The notes beneath the pieces are model-generated. The model made no database searches, was not told where the DNA came from, and saw only the letters and a list, made by a program, of their open reading frames with translations. A stretch of DNA of 64,000 nt from Chondrus crispus (taxonomy: Eukaryota; Rhodophyta; Florideophyceae; Gigartinales; Gigartinaceae). The stretch covers positions 275,097 through 339,096 of the forward strand of contig NW_005179343.1 of NCBI RefSeq assembly GCF_000350225.1, given 5' to 3'. Of the stretch, positions 51,764-63,056 are shown in pieces. Made by a program: the position numbers and the translations under genes. Each line of letters begins with the position of its first letter. Within the stretch, counting starts at the first letter, position 1.

Positions 51764-51781
51764 AGTGATCAGCAGCAAGGT
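51764..51781. repeat. Third, imperfect copy of 18-bp palindrome
   Basis: TGATCAGTATAGTGATCA, one base different from the terminal palindromes, lies 57 bases beyond the gene's stop codon, inside the transposon. A subterminal transposase-binding site is a reasonable guess. Confidence 0.75.
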
Positions 51782-51837
51782 CCGAAAAAGTGCAAAATAG
51801 ACCAACTGAACCCCTTGAGGCTATTGTTTACTTATGC

Positions 51838-52468
51838 TCATGCACTTTGGCTTCTTTCACGGCGATAGCTCCGTCGAGAAGTACGTCGTGTTTGCCGCGG
51901 GGTGCTGCTCCGCGGAGTGTCACTCTCAAGAATGCGCCTTCTAGTCCTCGGAGGCTCTAAAGAGCTACCCGAATCGGTCCACGCTCGGCGATTTGGGGTC
52001 ACATTTTGCGGAGCAGACCCATTTGCGTTCCCTCTGTTTCGAGATGGGGATGAGGCGGTAGTGGTCCGCGTCACTAGTTCTGTGGCCGAATGCCACACTG
52101 ACCAACAGCTTTTTCTTAAACAAGGGTACACCCTCATGCAAAGATGAACATCACAAAGATTGCATTTGTATGAAGAACGATGTCCTCTCCAGCCCCCCCC
52201 CGTTTTGTCCGCAAAGCGCGCAATACAAAGCTTTGGGCTGCTGTTTTGGCTCATGCCCTTGAACTGATAGTCTAAGACGCACACCGTCAGGAGCATTAAA
52301 AAATATAAGTCTGTTGCTACGACGGTTTACGGCCAAGTTCCTTAATCGCGTTGCATCTCCTGATGTAGTTTTGCCTAGTTCTTGATCTTTGCTTTGGTCC
52401 CTACTGTCCTGAATCGTATCTGCGTACGAAAGCAGTTCAATAGCTACATCATGAATAAAATCAGCCAT
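51838..52468 (-). pseudogene. Cysteine-rich C-terminal region
   Basis: Follows the YqaJ domain after TAG (52472-52474). After a frame change at C9 (52193-52201) it contains two CxxC pairs (CALC, KCNLC), further Cys (LCMRVYPC, KSCW) and a WHS His. This resembles the cross-brace zinc module at the C-terminus of piggyBac-family transposases, which binds the element ends. It then ends in a Ser/Arg-rich tail. The resemblance is by motif spacing only. Confidence 0.6.
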
Positions 52469-52471
52469 GGC

Positions 52472-53698
52472 CTAGACCTTATTAAGCGCGTTTCTGCATG
52501 AGTCTAAAGATCGAAAGGAAGCTCTGTCTTCGAGAAGATCCCGTCTCTGAAAAATTCTCCCGGGTATAAATCCATTTATGGCCAACGTCTTGATGGTCTG
52601 GGAAATCAACTTCTGCTCCCACCTAAAATGTGATGTTGATGATCGTAACATTGCTCTTGCCTGTGTAGCACCATCTACTCCTCCTTTTGTTTTAGAGTAT
52701 AGGCTTTGAGAGGAATGCTTAAAAAGCTTTAGAGGAGGGAAGGGACCCTTTTCTTTCACATATTCGTTGACAACGCGCCAAAAAGAGTGCCTTGATTTGA
52801 GTGTGGATAATAGTTCCGCATCTGCAAAGGTTGGAGGCACCACCTCTGCATCGTATAAATGTGCCCACGTCACGATAGAATCCGCTTTCGCCTGCAACAC
52901 CTCCTTAGAGGTCTCCGCAATTGTTTGTGAGTATTTCGCAACGACAGTGTAAAGAATACCCGTTTCTGCTGCGACAACGTAAATGAAAAATTGCACCCCA
53001 GTCACCAAGACTTGGTGAAGCAGCTGCCCTATGTGTTCTGCTGGGAGAAACTGGCGAAACCTTTCGTCCCCAACGTCACAGGTAATGATGTTAGAATTAG
53101 CCAACGTTAGAGCAGAGTATACAGTTCCTGGTGCAACCCTAGTCTTAATCTCAACAGAAGCAAGATTTAAAACTTGTTCTCCAAAGGCGATGCCACTGTT
53201 TGCATCGTCAGACGCCCTCCACGCATCATTCCCCAGCTTATCTACATCAATGAGGGCCAAGGGGTCCGGGGAGCACGCCAACCAGTCCTTACCTTTAATC
53301 CCCAAAATTCCACACTCATACACCACTTGCAAAAACGAAATCCGTTCTATTGCCTTGAGGACCGCCCCCTCATTTGCTGATCCTCTCATCATCGGTTCTG
53401 TGGATACCTTTGCACTAAACCACCCGTCACAAAAAAGCTTCAACCACTGCGCTGGCGTGCGTTCTTGCTCCTCCCTTTCAGTTTGCATTCCTAAACATGC
53501 TCGCACAAGTCCACTTTTTATCAGTATCTTTCCAGCGTTTGTACCCGTTATGCGAAACTGCCTGAGAACAAACCAGTCGGCGCATCTTTGCCCCACTGAT
53601 AAGACAGTACACATCTTTAGGATCTCAGCTTCGACGAAGTCTTTCTGATCCTGGGGGGGGGGGCGACGGAGGACGCACAACAGCTCCAAGATTTTCAC
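52472..53698 (-). pseudogene. YqaJ-type nuclease domain
   Basis: The longest unbroken frame of the gene (about 400 codons). It has the hallmarks of the YqaJ/lambda-exonuclease branch of PD-(D/E)xK nucleases: an N-terminal substrate motif (WFVLRQFRITGTNAG), a SPDPLALID segment with the metal-binding Asp, the VEIKTR Glu-x-Lys, and a Gln motif HIGQLLHQVLVTG in the following helix. All catalytic residues are present. YqaJ proteins process DNA ends in phage recombination; in a transposon the job is unknown. It is preceded in the next frame by a segment (53700-53950) that continues the transposase region, the frames being joined at G11. Confidence 0.85.
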
Positions 53699-53954
53699 GC
53701 TTATTATATAAAACCTTGTTCAAAATGCAGCCTTTCGGTACCGCAATCCATGTTCTCAGATTTTCATTAATTAAAGTAGGTACATTGTAAAGGAACCTGA
53801 TGACTTTGGCAAACTTGTCGCTCCCATACTCGCCAATGGCAATGGCAGTCATCTTGTCATTACCGACTGCACGGGAGCCGTCTCGTCTGACGCGTTTCGT
53901 CGCAAAAAAGCATGCTGGACCTAATTGAGAGGAGTCATCTACAATATAAGCCCG

Positions 53955-55177
53955 TCACCTGTCATTGCGCATCGGGGGCAGTGCCGATGAGCTCCCCTGC
54001 CCCTCTTGGTCCCCAGAGACCTCTTGCGCTTCATTTTCCCTGATGCCATTGTCGTTGTCACCATTTGTATGCGCGTCGTTGCCATTTACGCTACCTGGTG
54101 CAATGTTGGCATTATTCATTCCTTCATCGTCGTCCTCGACATCATAACAAAGTGGATCAAGGAACGACTTACCGACGAACGGATGAGCTCCGAGAATGTG
54201 TTCCAGCATTATGAGCATGGAGCCTATCCCAGATTCCATCAGACATTTAAGAATAGATTCCTTCCCATAACCTCGATCGGCCGTTATAATAAATCCCCCA
54301 AGGGCCTGCTCTCCCCTTCCTTCCGTCAAAGTGCTCACTAGCTTTTGCACAGAATCAACTACTATCTCACCTCTTCTTCTAAAACGTAGTGCCATGATGA
54401 TTCTGAACAAGGCATCAGCAATAGCGTCTGCGGAATGTCCTTCTCGATCGGCTTTGCGCGAGCTTAAATTCTTCACTTGATTATCTGCAGCTCTCGTACC
54501 ATAAAGCTCGTCATCGAGAGTTCCAAGTAAATGCAAAGGAGTAAAAAATATCTTTCTTGTGTCTCTAAACGCCAATACCTCAAACTCGGAGAGACACTGT
54601 GTTTGGTCACGTTGTGATTGCCATGTAGAATCTCCCTGGTTACCACGGCCAGTAGCCGAGTATGCAAGAATGTTGCTCGCAATGAATCGCACACTGTCAA
54701 GAGAAGGACAGACGCTCCCGGTACCGCCCATTAGTGAGATAGTTTTCTGAAAACTGAAACCCGTGCAATGAGACAGTAGGAGTACTGAAACATAACGGTA
54801 CATATCGTCTAAACGAATGCGTTCTTCGTTAAGCTTCTCGAGGATGATATTTTCGTTTAATCACGTCATGCACTGCGATAGCAGTGCCTTCATGAATAAA
54901 ACAACGAAGCCGCATCTATCACGGGGAATCTCTCGAATCGTTCGCTGAAGGTGCAACCTATCCATTGCGGACATTAGAAACAGACGTGCCCTTTCACTTA
55001 CAACCTTGTCGACGAACTCTTCCTGCAACATAACGGAACCCCAATCACCATTACACAAAGTCCATCCCCTGCTGGGGTCTTCTCTCCCCTGACCTTGACC
55101 AGAAGAATGGGAACGCCTTCCTCTCGGACGCCCCCTTGATCTTCCTCTCCCTCTTCCGCGTCTTGCGCCTGACCCAC
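53955..55177 (-). pseudogene. Transposase-like region of fusion gene
   Basis: From the C2 insertion site this reads an Arg/Gly-rich stretch (RGRGRSRGRPRGRR, about 55090-55150), a helical part (RARLFLMSAMDRLHLQRTI), TGA at 54861, then a region with TLDDELYGTR, many conserved-looking basic residues (LSSRKADREGHSADAIADAL) and ITADRGYGKESILKCL. LDD on one strand and TADRGYG on a later strand look like the first two Asp motifs of an RNase H-fold DDE transposase. A later AYIVDDSSQLGPA after the TGA at 53955 could hold the third. The superfamily is not assigned. Confidence 0.6.
55173..55177. repeat. C2 target-site duplication, left
   Basis: CCCAC, repeated at 63057-63061. Confidence 0.9.
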
Positions 55178-56441
55178 TAATGGTAGGTTCGGAAGGGCAA
55201 CGGAAAGAAGGAAGACAGGTTGATGTGTGTGAGTGAAGGAGTTGGTGCCGAGGTTTACTTTGAAGCCGTTTTCCTGCGATACTTATACACTTGGAGTGCT
55301 ACACTATCGCTCTACTCCGACTCCCAGTAAACCATACTCTACTATGCGCGACCAAGCGCGGTCCTCTTGTGGCCCGACCATACTGTTCGATTTCCACCTT
55401 ACGAATCGATTCGTAACTATTAGCTCACAACTATTTCTACACGTTCCAAATGACTGTAAACCATGGCCCTATGCATGCAACTGTTTCACACCTTACTAAT
55501 CTGCATCCAGTCATGCCAGACTTCATTGTTGTGCAACGAACAACTTGGCACTTGTCTATTTCCAACAACGCAAACGTCTTTCATATCACAATCGCCATAC
55601 GTATCCTTGTTTCTCACCTTACTAATTTCGCCAAGCACTGTCAGACAATTATGGCAAGTTATAACAATGTGCATCCAGACTTTCTACACAACTCACATGA
55701 GAATACATGTAAATCACACGAGTACTGTCATGAACTTGCATCCAACGGGGCACCATGACGAGAGCACAGTGCAACGGCGCGTGCTCACGCAAGACTCGCA
55801 TACAGCGTGACGCGTACACAGAACAATCGCACAACTGTATTCCTCTCGCGAGAAGTACTCGTTGTACTTTTGATTCACATGTACTGTACTCGGACACGCG
55901 CAGGATCGCAAACAGTCTGACACTGTAAAACTGTAAACCCTCATGTGCATACACCTGGATGCGTGTACATGTGTACGTACACGAATCCACCTGGCGACGT
56001 GTACATGTGTACACGGCATACATGTGTCCCGCCCGGGGGCCCCATGCAATTACCCATTACAACCATGGCAAACCACTTGAAACCCCCAAAACAACGTAAT
56101 TATGGCATATACAGGCCATTTAAAGTACATCACAAGGCCAATGACGCACACGTGGACAACGCTCGACCAATAGATTTGCAGCATTAGACCTGAGGGCCAA
56201 TAGAATTGCAGTATTTCCTGTGTAGTCTATAGTGCTACGGGCCAAGGTTCCACTTGGCAAAACTATGCAAATTTGCATGACCCTCCGAGAGGCCACTTTC
56301 GTCCCTGGAACCCCAAAATCTGGGATTTTACACGTGTCATGTCGTGATATGGGTAAGAGCGCCCGGACCGTGCAGTCATGTACACGTGTCACTCGATTTT
56401 GACCTTTTCAGATAACAGCATGTGGTCGCACATTTTCAATA
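55178..56441 (-). repeat. C2 3' LTR (1,264 bp)
   Basis: On the plus strand it runs from TAATGGTAGGTTCGG to CATTTTCAATA. It is the same length as the right copy with only a handful of substitutions, mostly in the first 150 bases. Confidence 0.93.
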
Positions 56442-56450
56442 CCTCCCGTC
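56442..56450 (-). promoter_or_regulatory. C2 polypurine tract
   Basis: On the minus strand GACGGGAGG ends exactly where the 3' LTR begins. Confidence 0.7.
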
Positions 56451-56452
56451 GA

Positions 56453-56905
56453 TCACATGCTTTGGGCAGCTTTGCACTCGGAAAGCCTAACCATGCCCAC
56501 GAACTTTTCAAACAGCACGCGATCAAGTGGTTTGGTCAGCATATCGGCTGGCATTTCTGTTGTCGGACAATGGTACAATGTGACCAGTTTTCGCTGCACC
56601 GCATCTCGAACAAAATGATACGTAATATCAATGTGCTTGTTGCGACGATTTGTAGATTCGTTCTGAGCAAACACAATCGCACCAGCGTTGTCACATCCAA
56701 CGCGAATTGTTGGATCCGAATTCGCACCAAGTACATCAGCATGGAAGCGTCGAAGCCACGCGGCCTCTTTGCATGCTTCACTGAGTGCGATGTATTCTGC
56801 CTCACAAGTAGACTTTGCAACTACTGTTTGTTTCCGGGAAGCCCAACTGATAGGCCCATCACAAAGCTTGAACACGTACCCACTCGTTGATTTTCGTGAT
56901 TCAAG
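56453..56905 (-). pseudogene. pol: C2 RNase H
   Basis: Copia RNase H in a different frame from RT. It includes SRKSTSGYVF, SWASRKQTVVAKST, CEAEYIALSEACKEA, the GCDNAGAIVFAQN Asp and KHIDITYHFVRD. The frame change falls near 56895-56905, within the motif YSDADWGG. It ends 12 bases before the 3' LTR, as usual for copia. Confidence 0.85.
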
Positions 56906-58476
56906 GATCCACCCCAATCTGCGTCGCTATACCCATGAAGTTCCGTACCAAGATCATCTTTACCAAACACTATTCCAAGATGCTGGGACCCACGCAAGTA
57001 TCTCAAAACACGTTTCACACCTGTCCAATGCGAATCGTGAGGGTCGACACAGTGTTGAGATAACTTTCCAATGGCATACGCAATATCGGGGCGCGTGCCG
57101 ACCATTAGGAACATTAGACATCCAATGGCCTGACGATATGGTTCAAAGCATGGGTTGTCATCAGCGCCAGTTTCGGCCACTTGCATTGTGACATGTCGAG
57201 ACTGTTCCATCGGAGTAACGCAAGGATTGCATGCCGACATTTTGAACCGTTTCAGTACTGCTTGTGCATATTTCGACTGCGTGACGGTCAGGACGTCTTT
57301 AGAACGTATACGGTCGATCTCTAGACCAATACAAGTCTTCGCTTCGCCAAGGTCTTTCATATCGAATCGTTTGTTGAGTTCATTTTTCATCCATAAGATG
57401 GCCTCCAAGTCACTTCCAGCTAGCAGCAGATCGTGCACGTACAACGCGATAATCATGATGACATTGCCTTGACGTCGAATGTAAGGACATGGGTCGCTGC
57501 GTGTAGTGTTGAAACCAAGTTCAGTGATCAGAAACTCATCGATCTCACTATGCCATTGGCGATGGGCTTGCTTAAGACCATAGATTGCTTTCAAAAGTTT
57601 ACACACCGAATCAGGTTTGACTTTGTCGATGCATCCTTCAGGTTGCTCCATGTAGATTTCTTCGTGAAGGTCACCGTTGAGGAAGGCAGTCACCACGTCC
57701 ATCTGATGCAGCTCAAGGTCAAAGTGCGCAACCAGTGCCAGCAGCAGACGGATAGTTGTGAACTTGATGACAGGGGCGAAAGTTTCAGTGTAATTGATGC
57801 CTTCTACTTGTTGAAAGCCTCGTGCCACAAGACGTCCCTTTGCAGTTTCGACCAATTTTCCGGACTCGTCAGGAAGTTGCTTCACTCCGAAAACCCACCT
57901 GGACGTCAGGACGTTTGATGCTTGAGATCTTGGAACAAGTGTCCATGTTTTGTTTTTGTGTTGTGAAGCAAGTTCTTTGTCGATGCCCTTCTGCCAGAAG
58001 CGAGCTTTTGGAGAATCCATAGCTTGCTTGTACGAGTTTGGGATTTCCGTTATCACATGGGCGTGGCTAAGGAGTCCAGCAGTCACCAAAGCTGCTGCCC
58101 ACCACGCCCCAGGCGTTTTGCAAACGCGAGTGGACCGACGGAGATTAGTTGGCGGATCAATAGTTTCTTCCTCAACTACGTGTTGCTCAAGTGTTTCGGT
58201 AGTTTCGTCCTCCCCTGCAGTTGGGGAGGAGTTGGAGGATTCATCAGAGTCTTGTTGTTCATCCGGCGATGATGCTTCTGATGCCACTGCATCATTTTCT
58301 GCAACTTCCTCATCGATGTTCAAGTTGATTGTGTCATCATCAGTTGTAGCCTCCTCGTTTGTATCCATCGGTTCACCAGATTTGCCTCCCGTGGACTCGT
58401 CAAAAGTAACATCTCTGGATACGATCACTTTGTGCAAATCACCATCCCACAACTTGTAAGCTTTCGTATTTTCAGC
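56895..58476 (-). pseudogene. pol: C2 RT with altered active site
   Basis: Copia RT with a long acidic linker at its start (about 58130-58400), then RWVFGVKQLPDESG, the first catalytic Asp in QMDVVTAFLNG, and KAIYGLKQAHRQWH. The key box reads YVHDLLLAG, where almost all copia RTs have YVDD. Asp to His at a metal ligand should abolish polymerisation. A TAA at 58477-58479 separates this from integrase in the same frame, at a point where a Tyr codon is likely (FLG-stop-AENTKAYKLW). Confidence 0.88.
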
Positions 58477-59160
58477 TTACCCCAGAAACATTGCCTCCTT
58501 TGCACGGGCGTCAAGTTTCTGGATGTTGTATTTTGGTAATGTATACCAACACTTTGAACCGAAAACACGCAAATGACCAACATTTGGCACAGATTTCATC
58601 CATAAGTGGTATGGGGTCATCTTAGGGGGAATGGCACGTGACGTGACTCGATTTCGAACGTACACTGCATTGGCAAGTGCTTCTGCCCAGAACCCCTTTG
58701 TAACTTTCTTGTGCGCTAGCATGGAGCGCACCAAGTTTACCAAAGTTCTGTTCAGTCGTTCGGCGACGCCATTTTGCTCCGGTGTGTACGCGGTCGTCAT
58801 TTGATGCTGAGTACCATTTGCAATCAGAAAAGACTTAAACTCCGTGGACAGATACTCACCACCTCGATCGGTGCGAAGCACTTTGATCTTGCGACCAGTG
58901 TGAGTCTGAGCAAGTTGTGCAAACATTTTGTATCGTTCAAGTGCTTCTGATTTATGGTGCATAGGGTACACTACTGACCAGTTTGAGTGATCATCTATGA
59001 AGGTAATGAAGTACTTGGCACCACCAATGGACTGCACGTCTAAGGGGCCACAAACATCAGAGTGAACTAAGTCTAGACAGAAGTATGCCCGCCTCGAGGA
59101 CCGCTCTTTTGGGATCACAGAACGAGTGGCTTTGCCGTAGACGCACGCAGAACATTTTTT
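58477..59160 (-). pseudogene. pol: C2 integrase
   Basis: Copia integrase: CSACVYGKATRS completes the zinc module, and the core has VHSDVCGPL, LRTDRGGEY and PEQNGVAERLN (Asp, Asp, Glu present). It is joined to the Gag frame at an A7 run on the minus strand (59155-59161 on the plus strand), where one extra base would explain the shift. It ends at the TAA 58477-58479. Confidence 0.88.
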
Positions 59161-60571
59161 TAGAGATGCAATCATTGTCAGTATTGTTGATTTTGTTAGC
59201 CTCATTACCAAGTAGTTTGACTCCACTTACCACATTGTCACGAATCATCGAAGCAATACCTTGAGAGTGCACATGTGCAAAGCGCTCATGCCACGTTTGC
59301 AGGGTGGCAGCATGTGCAGATTCCATGTCACTGACGATGTCGAGAACGTAAAGTTCTCCAACCAATGTCGCAGTCGCCACTACAGTTGAGCCTCGTCTGA
59401 TCATGCATTTTCCATTTTCGAACCCAACTTTTAGTCCAAGTTCAGTCATTCGACTGACAGAGAGCAGAGAGAACGCAAAGTCCGGAACGTGCAATACATC
59501 CGTCAACTTGCACGGTTCGATGCGGCCATTCACATTTAACTTCAAGTGAACGTCACCACGGCCGGCAACCTTTGCACTAGCCTTGGTTCCCATCTGAACA
59601 GAGGCGGATTCAAGTGGCTCATACGTTGCAAACAGAGATCGGTCATATGTAATATGAGCTGTACAAGCTGAATCTACGAGCCACGAAGGCAACATCGCCA
59701 TATCGTTCGTGTGCGAAGCTTTCGACATCAGACATGTGAAGTCGACGCTGTTTACAACCATGTCGGGATCAGGTTTCTGTGTGACAAATGCAGATTGTTT
59801 CCGCTGAGACATACGCGGTTTATATCCGCTAGGAGGTGCTGGGCGACGCCCATTCAAATCCTTTCCCCAGCAGCGGGTTGCCGTATGGCCTGTATGACCG
59901 CAGTTCGTGCATTTGTAATCGTTTATGTCCCGATTGTTCGGGGCACGATTAACCAGAGCCGATGTCTGTGAGGAGCTAGACTTCATGTTTGCTCGTTGCT
60001 CTTCCTGCAGCAGACGACTTTTCACAAAGTCCAAACTGAATATCTTTTCCTCATTACCGAGAGCATCCAGTGCAACGATGAGAGCCTCGAAACGGGCAGG
60101 CAGACCGTTGAGCACTGCCATGGCCATCTCCTCGTCATCGATGTTTACGCTCATTGACTTGAGGATGGCTGCCAGCTGCTTGACACGATTGATGTATGCA
60201 AGCACCTTTTCACCGGAAAGCATCTTCACAGTGTAGAACTCACGACGTGCAGCTAGTTTGTTCAGCAAAGTGTGCCTCTCAAACACGTTGACAATAGCTT
60301 CCCACATCTCATGAGCAGTATCAACATCACGTACATGCTCAAGATGCTCATCTGATAGCGAGAGACCAATCAGTGCTTTAGCTTTACTGTCACCTCTGAT
60401 CCACTTCTTACGCTCTTCCGCACGTTCCTCACTTGGAACTCTTCCCTCAACGATGTATTGGTCAACATCACGTAGAGAAAGCAGAAGTTGTATTTTCTGC
60501 TTCCACACGTAGAAGTTGGAGTCCGTCAGTTTGTCGATTCTGATGGATCCTCCTCCTCCTTGATCTTCCAT
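59155..60571 (-). CDS. gag: C2 Gag-protease
   Basis: The ATG at 60571 (MEDQGGGGS) begins a frame of about 470 codons up to the A7 run. It has the copia Gag domain (TDSNFYVWKQKIQLLL, AHEMWEAIVNVFERHT, INRVKQLAAILKSM, VLNGLPARFEAL), a CCHC knuckle CTNCGHTGHTATRC, an aspartic-protease motif WLVDSACTAHI (Asp-Ser-Ala where Asp-Ser-Gly is usual), and the GAG-pre-integrase segment TWHERFAHVHSQGI. No internal stop. This is the best preserved protein of C2. Confidence 0.9.
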
Positions 60572-60743
60572 TTTAGTGCAAATAAACTTCAAGTATTCCC
60601 AAATCCGTTCGGGGATCCCAAGCCGTTAACCGATAGTCAACACAATGGCAAGCCCACCCGTCTAAGAAATTCGATATGATTACTATGAAGTTGCACTAGG
60701 AGAAATTTGCGAACAGATATGTGAATTTATTTGGATGAAATCC

Positions 60744-61286
60744 CTAACTATTCTGTTCACAAACTACCTTCAAGTGTGCGGCACCGTTCTCGTGGCACTT
60801 CAGGTGCCCGTGAGACTCAAAGACGCGATTGCAAGGAATACAACGCGGAGTCTCCTTAGCGTTGGCAACTTGAATGCGATGAGACCTAGACTGAATGTGG
60901 TCGTAAAAGGCCTTCGCACTATTGCCACTAACGCCGCACACTTTACAATACCGCTTATACCGCGGGCACACCTTACGGTTCCTCTTGCGCTCACGCTTGA
61001 ACTGCTTATCCGCGAGAACAGCCGCTTTCCGAGCAGAAAGTCGATGCGTAGTTCTCTTTATTGGTGCGGGAACAGAGCGCGGAATACGAGGAATCCTATA
61101 TGGTGCGCAACTCGAGGACGGACCCGGAAGCGCGAGCCGAGGTGAAAGTTGATCCTCAGGCTCAAGCACCTCAACGGATACGACCTCCGATGTCCGAACC
61201 GTTCGACCGGTGACCAGCTTCCCAGGCGCAGAGCGCACCGGTACTAATTCCAGATCTAACACAACCCCGTAAAAACAGGTATTCAC
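60744..61286 (-). CDS. Two-finger C2H2 zinc-finger protein in C2
   Basis: A reading frame between the 5' LTR and gag of C2, on the coding strand. Two zinc fingers of the form C-x2-C-x12-H-x5-H (CKVCG...H...H near 60937 and CIPCN...H...H near 60800) match the matrin/U1-type spacing known from RNA-binding zinc fingers. Before them lies a very basic stretch (FKRERKRNRKVCPRYKRYC). The stop is TAG at 60744-60746. No ATG is found in frame before an upstream stop near 61335, so the start is unknown (spliced leader exon, lost start, or a fragment). The zinc spacing is exact in both, so the coding assignment is firm even if the boundaries are not. Confidence 0.7.
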   Translation of the reverse strand: MNTCFYGVVLDLELVPVRSAPGKLVTGRTVRTSEVVSVEVLEPEDQLSPRLALPGPSSSCAPYRIPRIPRSVPAPIKRTTHRLSARKAAVLADKQFKRERKRNRKVCPRYKRYCKVCGVSGNSAKAFYDHIQSRSHRIQVANAKETPRCIPCNRVFESHGHLKCHENGAAHLKVVCEQNS

Positions 61287-61776
61287 AATAAGGAATATGA
61301 AGATAATCGTCAGTAACAGATTTTGGAATTATTGCTCTTAAGAACCACCAAAACGTGCAAAGACAATCACTTAGATGTGTAGGAAATGGAAAGAAACTCA
61401 AAACTTACTTTGCATGAGAGAACGAAGAAAAACCAAATGCGAGATTGACGACGACGGCGGTAGCGAGAGCGGAAACGAAGACGAAGACCAAAGACAGAGA
61501 CAGCAGCAAGAACCACAGCAAGAACAAAAGCCAAACCAAGAACGAAGACAACGAAGACAGCGCGGGCGATGACCAAAACCAATCCAGACAAGAGAGCAAG
61601 AACGACAGCAGCAGCGAAAACCAAAACCAAGAACGACGGCGAGAACGACAGCGACAACGACAGCGAGAAGACCAGCGGAAAGAACGACGAGAAACGGCAG
61701 CGAAAACGACAGCGACAACGACGGCAGAAACAACGGAAAGAGAACGACAGACTCATGCAGTGAAACGACAGCGAGG
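61287..61776. other. Low-complexity C2 leader
   Basis: Imperfect repeats of GAACGACAGCGACAACGACAG and CCAAAACCAAGAACGA types on the plus strand. They open long frames on both strands with extreme composition. I regard these as non-coding. Confidence 0.6.
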
Positions 61777-61778
61777 GA

Positions 61779-61792
61779 CTGGGCCCATAACC
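61779..61792 (-). promoter_or_regulatory. C2 PBS, half initiator tRNA-Met
   Basis: On the minus strand GGTTATGGGCCCAG directly follows the 5' LTR. It is a perfect complement to CTGGGCCCATAACC of the eukaryotic initiator tRNA-Met anticodon arm, the primer used by Drosophila copia. Confidence 0.9.
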
Positions 61793-63056
61793 TAATGGTA
61801 GGTTCGGAGGGGCAAGGGAAAGAAAGAAGGCAGGTTGATGTGTATGAGTGAAGGAGTTGGTGCCGAGGTTTACTTTGAAGCCGTTTTCCTGCGATACTTA
61901 TACACTTCGAGTGCTACACTATCGCCCTACTCCGACTCCCAGTAAACCATACTCTACTATGCGCGACCAAGCGCGGTCCTCTTGTGGCCCGACCATACTG
62001 TTCGATTTCCACCTTACGAATCGATTCGTAACTATTAGCTCACAACTATTTCTACACGTTCCAAATGACTGTAAACCATGGCCCTATGCATGCAACTGTT
62101 TCACACCTTACTAATCTGCATCCAGTCATGCCAGACTTCATTGTTGTGCAACGAACAACTTGGCACTTGTCTATTTCCAACAACGCAAACGTCTTTCATA
62201 TCACAATCGCCATACGTATCCTTGTTTCTCACCTTACTAATTTCGCCAAGCACTGTCAGACAATTATGGCAAGTTATAACAATGTGCATCCAGACTTTCT
62301 ACACAACTCACATGAGAATACATGTAAATCACACGAGTACTGTCATGAACTTGCATCCAACGGGGCACCATGACGAGAGCACAGTGCAACGGCGCGTGCT
62401 CACGCAAGACTCGCATACAGCGTGACGCGTACACAGAACAATCGCACAACTGTATTCCTCTCGCGAGAAGTACTCGTTGTACTTTTGATTCACATGTACT
62501 GTACTCGGACACGCGCAGGATCGCAAACAGTCTGACACTGTAAAACTGTAAACCCTCATGTGCATACACCTGGATGCGTGTACATGTGTACGTACACGAA
62601 TCCACCTGGCGACGTGTACATGTGTACACGGCATACATGTGTCCCGCCCGGGGGCCCCATGCAATTACCCATTACAACCATGGCAAACCACTTGAAACCC
62701 CCAAAACAACGTAATTATGGCATATACAGGCCATTTAAAGTACATCACAAGGCCAATGACGCACACGTGGACAACGCTCGACCAATAGATTTGCAGCATT
62801 AGACCTGAGGGCCAATAGAATTGCAGTATTTCCTGTGTAGTCTATAGTGCTACGGGCCAAGGTTCCACTTGGCAAAACTATGCAAATTTGCATGACCCTC
62901 CGAGAGGCCACTTTCGTCCCTGGAACCCCAAAATCTGGGATTTTACACGTGTCATGTCGTGATATGGGTAAGAGCGCCCGGACCGTGCAGTCATGTACAC
63001 GTGTCACTCGATTTTGACCTTTTCTGATAACAGCATGTGGTCGCACATTTTCAATA
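61793..63056 (-). repeat. C2 5' LTR (1,264 bp)
   Basis: Same ends and length as 55178-56441. Its interior contains CACGTGTAC-type palindromes, as in other LTRs of the window. Confidence 0.93.

Larger units (their letters stand above)
55178..63056 (-). mobile_element. C2: Ty1/copia element with extra ORF
   Basis: A 7.9-kb minus-strand copia element with 1,264-bp LTRs, flanked by CCCAC, inserted in the transposase-YqaJ gene. The LTR ends are TA...TA (TATTG...CATTA on its own strand) instead of TG...CA. Order: 5' LTR, half-tRNA PBS, a zinc-finger reading frame, Gag-protease, integrase, RT, RNase H, PPT, 3' LTR. About eight LTR differences by eye suggest a recent insertion, but pol is broken by frameshifts and a stop, and the RT active site is changed. 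Confidence 0.93.

Noticed and set aside
16228-54863. Reassigned stop codons (TGA or TAG read as sense)
   Set aside because: All three stop codons also end genes here, TAA also interrupts (58477), and frameshifts accompany the stops; mutation is simpler.
61367-61795. Low-complexity frames on both strands of the C2 leader
   Set aside because: Direct product of imperfect GACAGCGACAA repeats; Phe/Val/Leu-rich on one strand and Asn/Gln/Arg-rich on the other.
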